From: Hirudo medicinalis
Taxonomy: Eukaryota; Annelida; Clitellata; Hirudinida; Hirudinidae
NCBI GenBank assembly: GCA_011800805.1
Contig: MPNW01000088.1
Location: forward strand, 122,057-186,056
Direction: 5' to 3'
DNA: 64,000 nucleotides
The first letter of the stretch is position 1, and each line of letters begins with the position of its first letter. The notes below the pieces were generated by a model. It was given only the letters and a program-made list of their open reading frames with translations, did not search any database and was not told where the DNA came from. Below, piece by piece: positions 26,646-39,415 of this stretch. The position numbers and the translations under genes were made by a program.

Positions 26646-26879
26646 GGTGAATTCGGAAATGAACCGAGGCTGGGTTTTTATTTTCTGATATAAAATTGAT
26701 TTTGTATGGTCCAGATGACTTTAGATATTGCTGGTGTAATCTTAGAGGGTCTCAAAAAACATTTTTAAACTGAATTTCGGAGATGGGTCAAAAATGATTT
26801 GAACCGCCATTTCTTCCATTGTTCATCCGAACATGTTTTGTAAATGTAAAAATAAACGTTCATTTATATAACTTTTCGT

Positions 26880-27020
26880 TAACCATTTATATAACACTAC
26901 TTCACAAGTGTGCCTTCGGCAGCGCAGGCTGGGTTTCGAACACGACACATTACGATTGTTGTCATTACCGTCGTATGCAGGAACGCAACCCATTCGGCCA
27001 TCCTGCCTTAAGGGGAAGCA
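26880..27020 (-). repeat. tRNA(Ser/Leu)-like SINE, copy 2
   Basis: Minus-strand ATGGCCGAATGGGTTGCG (A-box-like) and GTGTTCGAAACCCAG (canonical B box); the best-preserved tRNA-like head of the three copies. Confidence 0.7.
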
Positions 27021-27744
27021 GAATTCATCGAGTTGCATTGACAACACTATTTAAACTATTACAAATTATATAGAATGTTACAAATTTTCAGATGTTTCAG
27101 CCATTTCCACCATGATAATGTTCCCTTACATTTCAAGGTTGACAAAACTTTTCTCCTGCAAAGGAATTTTAAAGTTCTGAAGCGGCCGGCTCGCTCCACA
27201 GACTTGAATCACCTTCGAAAACCTGTGGAGCTTGCTTACTAGCAAAATATACTTTAATGGTAAGCAGTATTCTAGTGTCCAATAACTGAAATGAAGCCTA
27301 GAACGGGTTGTACAAATGGAGCCTGAAACTTGCCCTGAATTCATTAAAAAATAGAATTACAGGAGCTAGTTACTAAGAAAAGAGATAAAATACAGTGATG
27401 GCTATAATGTTATTTTTAATTTGAAGATTTGATTTTAATAATTATGAAAATTTATGTTCCATGTGCTTCTCTACGTAAATTTTGAGTATATTCAGGTTTA
27501 TGTGAAATTACGACGAATACTCATCTGAGTTCAATGAATTCGATAAATCTATGAATCTAATGTACTCCAGTACATTGTGAGAAAAAGTGGCCTACGTGAT
27601 TCCTGTACCTAAGATGTTATCGTCATAAAACGTAACTGGGCCATTTCATAACCCCTAGCAGGGCCGCCGAGAAGGGTTCGGTGGGGGGAGCTTCACTTCT
27701 AAGACTCTAATTAATGCAAGTAACAACTTAATTAATTGAATCTT

Positions 27745-27825
27745 TACGATTATATTATTCACAAAAACTATGAATGCTTCTTCATGTGCAAGTACTTTAT
27801 TTGGAAAACCTTATTCTAAGGTTAT
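27745..27825 (+). repeat. Inverted copy of 23,735-23,810
   Basis: Shares AACTATGAATGC, CAAGTACTTTATTTGGAAAA and CTTATTCTAAG with the reverse complement of 23,735-23,810. The two copies face each other across about 4 kb that includes the R2-like RT remnant. Confidence 0.65.
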
Positions 27826-28019
27826 TCTAACCAGCCATCTTCTCTATATACATATATAACTACTCTCTCCTAAGAATTTTTTAGACGATGAATTTTTCAT
27901 GATCCGCGAGAACACAATGCTTTTTGTTTTCAGGAGCTTAAAGCTCGTAAGCGATTTAGTAAAAGGTGAAAGTTGAAAAACTTGAAAATTGAAAATAGCA
28001 CAGTTGACCTAGAAATGGC

Positions 28020-28135
28020 ATAGAGAATAACGTGTGCAAATTTCAAGTCGCTACCGTTCACCGTTTGGGAGGAGTTCTTGGGACAGACAGACATACACAT
28101 GCACATGTTTTATATTATAGAAGAGAAGATTTAAG
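28020..28135 (+). repeat. Retroelement-like 3' tail
   Basis: AAATTTCAAGTCGCTACCG, GTTCACCGTTTGGGAGGAG, then GACAGACAGACATACACATG and a TTTTATATTATAGA end. This style of tail is common in RTE-like or Penelope-like 3' ends. No coding sequence is attached. Confidence 0.35.
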
Positions 28136-28474
28136 GAAAATATAAATATTCAGCTGCACTGGTCAACTGCTCGAGAATATTATTATTAATATTATTTTAT
28201 TTTATTTTTATTTTCTAGGCCTCACATAAACATAAAAAGTATGCAACATCCGAAAACCTCTCCGAAAGGTTTAATGTTCGCGTAAGGGTCCAAGGTCTCC
28301 TTAGACATAAATTAAGGAGAGGAAAGAAGTCACCAACAAATGCAACACCAATTAACATCAACGATTAATGTTTTTGTAAATTCCAAGTCATTTTCACAAT
28401 TCTTTTCTTCTTTCGGTGGCACTTATGTGCCCTCCATATTTTGTAAGAGTTTTGGAGAGCAGAGAGCACAATGT

Positions 28475-29160
28475 TTATAAGGCTTGATCTTGGTATGCCG
28501 CAACCTCTAGAACCTGAACGATTTTCCAGGCATCACTCCTCTCTAGTTGCATATGAAGGCACCTGTGTCCCGATACATACACTTCTGGGTTCCGAGTGGG
28601 GCATTTTTCAACATGCACTTGTGAACATCTTGTCGTATTTCGAGACCTTCCTGTCATGCTCCATGTCAAAGTTGAAAACATCTGAGATAATAATACACAC
28701 ACTATTATCCCTGCTCTGTAGGATTACGATGCTCTATTTTTGATGTATCGCCTTTTTCTTTCAGTACTTGTTCCAATCTTCGCATAACGACGTTATGTCT
28801 CTCATGTCGTAGGCCATCCGCTCTTGGGCATTTCTGGATCATGTGCCATAGAGATTCAAGAGATTGATATCCATCATCACATCCCGTGGAGCTTGCAGGT
28901 TCCAACGCGAAGATCTAAGTCTACAGGACAGGTTAGCAGCCCGGATCTTCATGCATCTGATGTATTGAGTAGATGGAATTCTGGGGACAGCAGCTGCAAC
29001 CCAGTCAATCATTCCAATTCCCTTGGAGAAGAATGTTAATCCGTACCCGTCTACGGTCTTATAAAGGCTCTCTGAGATTGCCTCTCTCCAGTCATGTTTT
29101 GATTGCTTTGCCCAAACTTCCGAAACTCTCTCATGACCAGTATGTTATCTCTCAGAACAT
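28475..29160 (-). pseudogene. R2-like element C-terminus: thumb, CCHC finger, RLE domain (decayed)
   Basis: Reading down the minus strand: W..HDWREAISESLYKTVDGYGL, then SWVAAAV-like and YIRCMKIRAANLSCRLRSSRW (RT thumb side). After a frame change comes a CCHC-type finger, CDDGYQSLESLWHMIQKCPRADG followed by RHERHN. After another break comes IISDVFNFDMEHDRKVSKYDK, matching the D...RKV.KYD core of the R2 restriction-like endonuclease. The order RT, finger, endonuclease is the R2-clade arrangement. Frameshifts show it is inactive. It lies upstream, in transcript direction, of the RT fragment at 25,250-25,990, so these are two separate copies or a rearranged one. Confidence 0.75.
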
Positions 29161-29199
29161 CTGTCATTAATTCTTCCTTTCTGTGACCTGTCTCAGAGA

Positions 29200-32100
29200 A
29201 GATCTCTGTCAATCTGTTATATTAATCCTACAGATCGAAAACGATTGGTCGTATAAGGATATATAATAGATCTTATTATTAAACACGATTATAACTTTTT
29301 ATACCATTTTTTGCCACATTGGGTTAAATTTAACTAACGCGACGATATGTGCTTTTATCACTTAATTATTCATTGGATTTTATTCGCCATCCATGAAAGT
29401 CGATTTTTGTTCAGCTTCAGCAATTTTTTCTTGAATTTTTTTAAATTTGTTAATGGAGCTTGGTACAAGCAGCTAAGGAGCTAATGAATTTTGATGTACA
29501 CATTAGTTGAGATAAGACTTTTGCCCCTTTATTGCTTATCAGGCGTTTAATTTTGTTTCATTGATAAAATGATATTTAGTTATTTTCCATGGTTTGTCAA
29601 AGACTTTTTTAGTGTCGCACATCCCTTCCCAGGTGGAGATAATGAGCAAACAAGGGGCTTGATAATGTTGCTTTTTCATTCGCTTCTCGTCTTCTTGCTC
29701 TAGTTCGAGTCTTTGGTCGGTTTATCAACAGTTGATCATCTTCTTACCGATCAAAGATGTCTTCCTCAATATCGAGCCACAATTTTATGCACCATCTAAA
29801 TTTATGACTTTAAATTAGCCTAAATACTTTTAAATGAAGGTTTTTAATTATGTTCTTTCTTTGATAAAAGTGCAGGCTGTCTGCAAAAGGAGGTCCCAGA
29901 GATCTTAGAGATCCTGGTTTCTAATTTAGGGTAATCGACTTTTAAAGAGTATTGTTTGAAAACACTTAAGCTGCGATATGCAGTTGATCAGTTGCTGAAC
30001 GCACTCTTTGAATATAGTTTTAAAATAATTAGAAGAATATGTTCTATTTATATTCCGTTAGAGAAGTAATCTAGAATTCAGGAAGCTTTTAAGGAATTCA
30101 GAAATCCAGTTAGTTAAGAAGAGATCATTTAAATAAATAACTCTGATCTAGCAAAACACTGTTATTTGTATTATTATAACTGTGAAGAGACTCTTGACTG
30201 GAATCTATACTAGGCACTTCTTAACATAGAAAAAAATTAGCATAAAAATATTGAGCAAAATGTAGCAATTTATTATTTTTATTATTTCTAAAATGTTGTA
30301 TTCTCCAAATTGCACACTCAAACAATTGAAGGTTCAGATATAAAATTGGAGTTTCATTAATGCACCCCAACAGTTTGAAAATATTAATTCAAAGGATCCT
30401 TATTTCGATTAATCAGACGTTTGCACATTTGTGTGCATGATTCACAATTTTGAAAAGTATTTAAGTATTTTATTTTCCGCTTGTATTAACAATTTCGCAT
30501 TTATTCAACCGAATTTTTATTTTAAAAATTTTAATGGATTTAATTTCAATTAATCTTTAAACTCGACTCTAATTTAATTTCAATAATTTGAAAATTTAAT
30601 TAATTTGAGAATAATCTTTTTTTATTTATTTTATTTTATTTATTTATTCCTGAAATAAAATATTGGGATGAAATTAGTGTTATATATGTACTTTAAGAAC
30701 TTTGTTCGAATTTTAACAAGCAAACAAAAGTTTTTTACAATGAAATATCAATAATAAAAATCTATTATTAAAAAATTTTCAGCTTTAACCAACTCTTTGT
30801 TCATGAGACCTTTACGCGATAAAAATCAAATATTAATTGACTAGGCGATCAATCAAGGTGGATCAACAGGTAAACCTTCTCACCTGAACAAGACATGAAC
30901 AAAAATATCAACACAGGCATTGACATAAGCATCTTTAACTGTCTCGAACCTTGTATATTTTACACTAAACGTAATTATTTATCTTAGGAATGTATGAGTA
31001 ATTTTAAACTTAATTAATGTATTGGTAGCTAACTAACTGTCAATGATTTTTCTAACTATCATTAAATTTAACTATCATTAAATTTCAAATTATATCGAAT
31101 TATTACTCAATTTTGAAATGGTTTTATTTTGAAGCAAAAATATTTGCATCAAACACGAGATAGAGAATATCCAAAGGAATGTTCGGGACTTTATATCTTG
31201 TCGACTGCATGCAGTTAGGACAATCGGTCGCTAATGTTATTGATGGCCCAAATAATTATTTTACAATAAATTGCAGTTTGAAAGACACTTTTATCGTGCC
31301 TTTTGTGTTGTTTGAAAAGGTTGACATTAAGAACAAAAAAACATCATCTAACTTTAGTCAAACTTTGAAAAGAATTGTTTTCATGTTTTATTCGACTAGT
31401 ACTAGAAAGTTCAAGTTAAAATGTATTTAAATTCAATGAGCATAATTTTCTGAAATAAAAAAACAATTTTGGATGCATAATTCTTATGAAATATAAGAAT
31501 GAAATCTCTTGATTAAAATGTCGCCTCCTCATGAGGTGTGATCTTGTCTCCTTATTCAACTAATCAGTCCTACAGGTGAGATGCCTTCTCAGAGATTGAA
31601 TCGCACAATTATAACCGGACTTAAAAGAGCTCGTTTGAATTTCTGTTCGAGTTGTAAATTAAGTGGATTTGATGCATTGAATTAAACTGAACGAAGACAC
31701 ATCTAAACGCAACTTAAATTTAATCTGAAAAATAATATTTTTTAAACATAATAAAAAAACTTTGCCATACACCCATAGACCAAGAAACAGCAAGTTAAGC
31801 ATCTTACAATCATCCTTCTAATCCCAATAAAGAAGGTTCGGATATTTAAGGAAGCCTGTAAATCCTAATTCGTTCTGTCGAGACTCGAACTCAGACGATG
31901 ATGAATGTCTAATTTCACGAGTGTGATGTGATAACATCCAATCAATCCACACGTGAATTACTTTTCATTCCACAAATCCTCGGACCGTAGGAAATGTTTA
32001 ATTCATCAACATAGTTTCTCAATATTTTCTGATTAATAATCAAACTTTCAATCAAAAATACCTTTCCTGAGATCATCCTAAATGATTTCCTAACGTTTAA

Positions 32101-32260
32101 CAAGATTTAACAAATTTATTAAAATATGTGTTAAGCACAATAATGATTGTGATTTATATGTAGATATCTTCAATAAGTTTAAGAATTCATTTGATTATAA
32201 AGTAGTTATTTTCAACTTTAATTTAAAACCTCATTTAGAAACTCTTTTGATCTGTCCAAT
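29200..32260. other. AT-rich DNA without recognised genes
   Basis: Over 3 kb with no long frames, no splice-supported exons and no element I recognise. The 83-codon frame at 31,179-31,430 has no similarity that I can name. Confidence 0.55.
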
Positions 32261-32264
32261 CAGA

Positions 32265-32591
32265 GGCGCAGCTAGGGGTTTCTGCGCCTGGAGCGAAACT
32301 GATTTCATGCCCCTCTTCAAGAATAGGACTGAAACTGAAGAAAACCATTCATAAATTGAAAGCTCTGTAAGAGGCTAGCTGAAGCTAATCCCTAAATAAT
32401 TATGAATGCCAACAAGAATACTTATATTTCATTTTTCTTTTATATTATCCTTATAGCTTATATTTCGTTTAAAATTTTAAACAGATCACTAATCATGTAT
32501 CAAAAAATTGTATAACATTAGTAATTTGATATCCAATTTTGGAGTTCCCCTAGACACAGCGCCCTAGGCGGCTGCCTTTCCCTCCGCATGC
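32265..32591. repeat. Older element interrupted by the hAT insertion
   Basis: Begins near GAGGCGCAGCTAGGGG and carries GCGCCCTAGGCGGCTGCC near its other end (32,560-32,578), a pairing typical of inverted-end, non-autonomous DNA elements. Its right end is where the hAT at 32,592 inserted. Confidence 0.45.
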
Positions 32592-35500
32592 TAAGCATGG
32601 GACTTCGATGTTCGGTTTTATTCGAGTACGTACGCAATCGGAAACAATTTTTTGCGAACGTTCGGTTTTAATCGGGTTCGGAAAAAATTTTATTCCGAAC
32701 TTTCGGAAACCGAACCCGAAAGTTCGAGGATATTCGGAAATTTTTCGGAAATAACACCCCTACAAAATAATGCATCGAACTATTCCATTCTCTAGGCGTT
32801 ACGTGCGTGAGTGGTAATGTCTAAGACTAAATAAATTGAAGTCATCATTTGAATACGTATAAAAATTTATTCCTTCATTTGAACATCAGAAGATGTGTTA
32901 AAAATCACCAATATTAATCACATCAGTCTCTTCACCTTCCTCCCTGTCATCTTCAGAAACATATTCCCAGATGTGAACCTTTACTTTGGACCAGTCCTGT
33001 TGTACATAGGTACGAATAGAAGCAGTTTCTGGAGTAGGTTCATTCTTGAAATAGAGACAATGTTGCCTGAGGCCAAGAACATACTTTCGCTAGAAGTAGA
33101 AGAAAGGGGGACAGAAAAAAATTCTCTGGCAAGGAATGGCATGGCATTCTGTTGCTGCTTCCACCACTGTACGGCATCAACCCTATTGGAAGAAAATTAA
33201 AAAATGTGTATCTAATTTGTAATAAATCAGAAAGTTCATAAGTTACCTGAGAGCGTTCGACCGGTTTAGGTAAGGTGAGATGGAGATCTATTTCTCTTTT
33301 AAGTTGGGAAACTTCGTTTGTTTCCTCATCTTCAGATAACTCAAGAATCATCCTTTCTGCTTCATCACCAGGTACAAATGCTTTATTGAATGTAGACTGT
33401 GACAGAGATGAATTTCTTTTTGTTTTTGTTTTTCTGAAGTCTTTCGTTGTTTGATGACTTTCAATCAGCTCATTCGTTGTGGAAACAAAACAGTTTTGGA
33501 GCTTCAGTAAAGCACCTTTGAAAAATGGATGCAGAAGATATGCAAATCTCAGAACGTCAACGCATTTTTCATCCATTGGGATTCTTGCTGTAAGTTGCTC
33601 AAGCAGGACCTGTACAAATATTTTTATTGGCTCCTTGAGAGTGTCCTTCTGAACTTCACTTATCAAAAAATGTGATATGCTGAACAGACGAGCAACTGCC
33701 AGATGAGAGGTGGGTTTGGTCTCAACAGAGCATTCTTCTGATAACATTTTCATCTGTGTCAGGATAGGCAGTACTTGCTCTAAAAGGATGAAATCTGACT
33801 GACTGGGAATCGCTTGGCCCACATCCTTGTTCTGCTCATTATAGAGCTCTTCGAATACTGACCACATCCTCAATATCGACTCTATCATCATTTGGTTCGA
33901 GTTCCATCTGGTTTTGACAGTAGCAATAATATTTACAAAGCCAACTGAAATTTATTGACAGAACATTAGCTTTCAACAACAATAATAAAAAATGTTTGGG
34001 TAATTGATAAATATCAAATAATCACCTTCTTGTTTGCGACACTCCTCTTTTATTGCCTAGTGAATATTGGTGTGATCTTGATGCTAGGGCTGTGGCCATT
34101 TCGATGGCATGTGAAAAATCAGGAGAAGCTTAACAGCATGTGCCAGCGAAGTATTAATTTGATAGTCAAAACAAATAATAAAACTGTTAATCTGGTCAGA
34201 TTTGGTACTGGCCACTTTCATGCTTGCTGCAGCATCATGAACAATTACCCGGTACGAAGTCTATTTTAATCCCGGAATCTCCTTAATCATACAGTCCAAA
34301 TTTCGTGCAATGGCGAGACCTGTGTGTTTTCCTTCAAAGTTCTGACACCCAAGAAAATTAAATTAAATTTAGAATAATCTTAAACACTATCACAAACTAA
34401 TGGAACTTACTTCTTCAGAATATACTCCTCATTGATATATTGGAGCGTGAGGCTGATATAAGGATTATTCGAGCGGGATGTCCAGCAATCAGAAGTGAAG
34501 GAGACCACATCGCTCTGATTCAGATCCTTAGTGATCTCTTTGTCTATGACAGACTTCAGATTGTTATGCAAGAGTGTCAATTTTGGCCTAAAAAAATCAA
34601 TTTTATAATTAATTTACATAGTTTAACTATTCTGAAATAAATTTAATTTGTGGACACTTAACTAAATGTGGCCACAAGCTAACTTACCCAGAAATTATTT
34701 TCGGCTTTTCAAGTTTACCCTTGGAATCAAAAAACAACAAAATCCTTGAATGTTTCAGATTCAACATGGTTGAAAGGCAAAGAGGCTCGGGCTACAAATT
34801 TTGTCACCTCCATGTCAAAAATAAGCTGGCGACAGTCTCTCAGGGAAAATTTATTAGTGTAGTAGTCAGATATAGCCTTAATAACCATATTATATCTGAC
34901 AATTTCTGCTTCTTTGAAGGTGAAGTCTTTAATTATATCCTGGCATAATCAACCTCAGCTGTGGAATTTCAAAAGAATATAAAAAAATATTTAATAAAAG
35001 TATTTGTCAGTAATTGAAATTTCGTCAAAAAGGTTCCATGTAAATTTAAATAAATGGTTACTTTTTCACCGGTATCCTGTTCTTTAACTGCTTCTTCATC
35101 ATCTATAGCTTGGGCTATACCTTCGTAAACTTTACCAAGTTTAACTCTCTCCGCAATTTCAGCTTTCAGAAGATTAGCAGCATCTTCAGTATGAATAGGC
35201 TTGAGATGATGCCGAAGTGAGGATGTTGAAGACTTCTTACACTCTAAAATCTGCTTTTATTTATTACAAATGGCCTCATCTTTACTCTCTAATTTAGTAA
35301 AGTAAGTGCTGCGCGACTAGAAGCAAAATGGAAGTAGACGGAAATGAAGAAAACATGCTTATTTGAAACCAAAGAATTTATGGAACATAAATGCAAAATA
35401 GAATTACTAATAATGCCAACTAATTATGCAAAATGTCTTCTTGCGCCTCCAATCATCTACACGCGCGGTCCCAGGCAGACGACAAAATCGACGCATCACA

Positions 35501-35754
35501 ATCATGCATAACTCCGCGACACAAAATAAAGTGATGGAAATAAATGAAATAAATAATATAATTAAACACAGTCAGGGCATTGAAATAAATTTTTTGTATT
35601 AACATAATTTTTTCGGAAAACCGATTACAATCGAATTTCTGAACAATCGGTTTTATTCGAGCTCGGAAATAATTTTGTTCCGAACTTTCAAAAACCGACG
35701 TAAACCGATCTTTCGAGTACGTACGTAAGGGAACGGAAGAAAGTCCCATGCTTA
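32592..35754 (-). mobile_element. hAT DNA transposon with TIRs and 8-bp target duplication
   Basis: The left end TAAGCATGGGAC (32,592-32,603) is matched by GTCCCATGCTTA (35,743-35,754) as a perfect 12-bp terminal inverted repeat. Subterminal TTCGGTTTTATTCGAGT / CGAGTACGTACG motifs occur at both ends. Flanks are CCGCATGC (32,584-32,591) and CCGTATGC (35,755-35,762), an 8-bp duplication with one change, as expected for hAT. Total length is 3,163 bp. It contains the transposase remnant described separately. Confidence 0.88.
33040..35300 (-). pseudogene. hAT transposase, BED-finger type (inactive)
   Basis: From N to C on the minus strand: a BED-type finger (AICN...KQILECKK...LRHHLKPIH, about 35,190-35,265) in which the second Cys position is a stop; the RNase H-like core start (DVVSFTSDCWTSRSNNPYISLTLQYI, about 34,440-34,510); a 283-codon open frame at 33,040-33,891 with the helical insertion (DEKCVDVLRFAYLLHPFFKG); and the C-terminal dimerisation block (VDAVQWWKQQQNAMPFLARE, about 33,115-33,185). 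A 58-bp GT...AG segment (about 33,189-33,246) interrupts the last block and may be an intron. Several stops and shifts make it non-functional. Confidence 0.8.
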
Positions 35755-35764
35755 CCGTATGCCA

Positions 35765-37270
35765 CCGTGTCTAATAAACATCGAGATGGGATCCTTCACC
35801 GTTTATTACGATACATCAGTCAATTATTTTAGGCTAACATCTATTGAAACAAACTCGTCATATGATAACGATTGCCCTACGAACCAGGCAATTACTTGCA
35901 GCATTTTAAACATGTACAAGCATCGATGCCAAATTTGTTGATAATCGTTGATGATTGAGAGTGAACTTTTAAATGGAATTTCGATCCAGCCAAAAATGAT
36001 CATGTTGAAATTAAAGTTGAAGGTTTGACTAGCTTGCCCAATCCATTACTTAATTTCCCAAAAGCTTACAGAGTATTGTCTCAAGGAATCGTTAGTAATG
36101 ATAATGATGTCACTCACTTATCCATTTGATAGGAACATTCACAAATAACACAACAGGAATGAATGCAACAATTTCCATCCTAAAAGTCTCTTGAGGGTAT
36201 TAAAAGAAAATGTTCGTGCTGCGTTTCATTAAAATACTTTTGTGGCCAACTGTAAGCAATTTTGATGATAGAACAATCGGCAAATTTTATGAAAAATATC
36301 CAATCAACTAATCAGATCAAGTTCTAAATTTATGATCAAAGCGAATCAAATTTTTCTTTAGAAACAAATGAAGGTAAATTTCATCGACATATATACGAGT
36401 TGTTGAGCACTGAATAAATTATTACTTTACATTTGCTACCAGCTTTTTTTGATGCTTAATCAAAGCCTTATATCAAATTTTAAATCCATGCACTTCTTAT
36501 AGTGCTCTTTTTTGTATGTTCAGAGATCAACCTTCTTTATTCTGAAATTTATTTATTTTGTTCATTCTTCAAATTTCGAAAATAAAGAAATACCAAACTT
36601 TTCCAAAAAGAAAATAGAAAAGAAAACAGTTCAGTAGAGATAGCAATTTGTCTGATAAAATATAATCCACTGTGGAGAAGTATCCTCGCCTTCAGAACAA
36701 TAAACGTTTATTGCTTCTGCCAACATGACATGTGAAGCCATTTGTCCGTAGCGATGAATGTTGCAACGATCTATGAAACTAAAACCTCTGATAAGAGTGA
36801 CGATAATGATGATTAGAAATATAACGACTCTAAATAAGTCATATTTAATTCTTTACCAACTTCTAGAAGAATTTATGTAACAATGAGGTTCGGACCTCAC
36901 CAAATCAAGTTTCACTTGTTTTGATTACACTCGACAACACACTTTATTATCAGAAGATTCTGGTGGGTGATTGTGGTGCATTATGATGTCCAGATTATGA
37001 ATATGTACATAAAAANTTCATATTAGTGAGTTATATAATGGGCACTTATTTCATTCATTTTTATCCTAATGCATTTTATTTTAACAAATCCATTAACTCA
37101 TTTTTTGGACAGGTCTATATATGATGTAATACTGTTATTTTTTGATTGGTCAATTCTGCCACATGAAATTTCTTATATAAACTATGCATAGGCTTGAGAT
37201 CGCTCATTCCAATTGCTCACTTCTTAGACTAAATTGTTATAATGGATATTTTTTGAAAATATATTAATTT
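35765..37270. other. AT-rich DNA without recognised genes
   Basis: No supported coding sequence. One undetermined base (N) lies at 37,016. Confidence 0.5.
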
Positions 37271-37274
37271 TGTG

Positions 37275-38035
37275 GCAAAACAATGTCTAGAAAAAGTTTA
37301 ACTGATTCGGATTCATTCTGTTTTATTTGTGGTGAATTCATATTAAAAGCTCAGAGAGAAGAACTGACCTTTGATATAAAAAAAAGACATAAAAGTGGGT
37401 GACCAAGACAAAACATGGGCTCCACATAAGTGATGTACTCGCTTAAAGGCACATTCATAATACATTTTGCAATACCAATGGTTTGGAGAGAACAAAACGT
37501 TCAACTTATTGTGATTTTTGCATATCAGGGTTTTCATCAAAATCAAAACATTGCATAAAGTACCCTAATATATCTTCAGCAATTAGACCTGTACCTCATG
37601 ATGGCATTTTACCAGTACCTAAACCACCGGAAGATTGGAGTTTGGAAGAATTTGAAAAATCTTCGATTGATATGATTTGCATTCTTGTTTTCAAAGATCC
37701 AGATTATTTAGAATCTTCATTGGTTCATAAGATTTCACAAGAAATCTAACCCTAGAGCTTAATGATCTTGTAAGAGGTCACAACAACTGAATCTGTTGCA
37801 AAAGGGTTTAAAAATATCATCTTTTCGACATGGATGGTGATTTTGTATTTTGTAATAACGTTGGCATGTTGATGACCGAAGTGAGCATTGAACACAAAAC
37901 AGAAGAGTGGCATTTGTTCATTGCACCATAATCACCCACCAATTCTGGTAAAAAAAAAAGAGCGTTGTCCAGTGTTATTGCTGGACATTTGTTAAGGAAA
38001 CTCCATGCGAAAGCTATAAACGACAATCAAAAAGA
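37275..38035 (+). pseudogene. Repeat-family protein remnant (FCxxCG ... GDQDKxWAPH type)
   Basis: Frames give MSRKSLTDSDSFCFICGEF, KVGDQDKTWAPHK then stop, a shifted TYCDFCISG, YPNISSAIRPVPH and LPVPKPPEDWSLEEFEKS, then further broken blocks such as EEWHLFIAP near 37,905. From memory, this block order belongs to a repetitive, probably transposon-associated protein family seen in many invertebrates. It has paired Cys motifs and no assigned function. Multiple stops and shifts mean it is not functional. Confidence 0.45.
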
Positions 38036-38619
38036 GTCAAAGCATAACTTTATTAAATATTTTTGACTGTCATAAAAACTTTATTCCATGAACTAATAAA
38101 TTTTGGTGATTATTATCCAATACACTTATTATACTTATACTTATCAAATAAACTTGTTTTAATGGTTTTTGTTTTTATGAAAAATTGGAGGGTGATATAA
38201 AAAAAAACAATATCATATTTAGCATCAGCACATCTGAATTCACAATAATCTGCCATTTTAATGTTTTGCAAAAAAAAAAATTTGTTGTCCAGTGTTAAAT
38301 GCACTTGGTTACCCATTCACCATAGCATCCTCTTCAAAGTTAATCACTTATCGTTACTCTCGCGACAGAACTCAGAACGGAAACCATGAGGACACATGAT
38401 AATTCCCTAAATAAAAATTTGATTGTGGGGAAATTTTAGTATGTTGTGTAACTATATATTTGTTAATATTCCTGCAGTTTTCGAAAAAATATTTTCACGC
38501 ATAAATTTAAAAAATTCAGAACACGAGATTTCGAGGCGTCCATAAACCATGGAAGACACTTTCCAAGATCAAAAATGACTAGAATTTATGTAAAACACGA
38601 AAAAAATTACTAACAAGAA

Positions 38620-39175
38620 ATAATATTTCCCTTATTCTCAATAACTTTACAACATCTGTTATCTATTGATTTTACTAAAGTTTTTACGAATTTTCCATCC
38701 GGTCCTTTCCAGGTTCTCCTGATTTCCATGTCAAATTTAGAGAGGAACTGCCTTCTATTGTCGTTGGCAGCCTTGACAACATTCCCCAGACGTTTTTAAT
38801 AAGATTTAAGTCTGGGAACTGGCTGACCATCACATAACTTTCAAATTACTGCTCTGGAAACTTGGAAGTGTGGATCGGAGCATTATCTTGCTGGAAAATA
38901 AAATTTTTTCCATAATAAGATTCCCCAAAAGGCAGGAGATGATCTTATTAATACCTAGATGTAATCTACTGAAGACAGTTTCCCATCCAAAAAGCCCAAT
39001 TCATTGCCCAAAGCATAATCCTTCATTGGAAATTCCTCCCCAAATCACCACCGATCTTGCTCCAGGATTTCGGCTAAAAAAATTGTCCAACATTACTAAC
39101 CATGCCAGTAGAACTGATGACCATCCAGGTTAAATTTCTTCTCATCTGAAAAATTAATTTTGTCCCAACCGTTTC
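38620..39175 (-). pseudogene. Tc1/mariner transposase remnant
   Basis: On the minus strand: WDKINFSDEKKFNLDGHQFYWHG (first catalytic Asp region, 39,104-39,172), FIFQQDNAPIHTSKFPEQ (QDNA motif with the second Asp, about 38,855-38,910), and FPDLNLIKNVWG (the SPDLNPIEN block with the third acidic residue now changed, about 38,785-38,825). Stops and shifts lie between these blocks. No terminal inverted repeats were identified. Confidence 0.75.
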
Positions 39176-39415
39176 TGTTGGAGAACGTGGTTTTGACCCA
39201 TTCCATTCTTGCCAACTTATGATGGTTTTTAAGAGCTGGAATCTTTAATTTGTTTATAACATAATACTACTAGATCTCAAATAGCACTGGTAAACAGCCA
39301 AAATGCTTCAGAAATGAATATGGTCATAATTTACTAAATTTGGGTCATTGATTACAAAAATGATATTTAAAATTGTTGATTGGCTATAGTTTCAAGATAT
39401 GTTATCATTTAGTGC

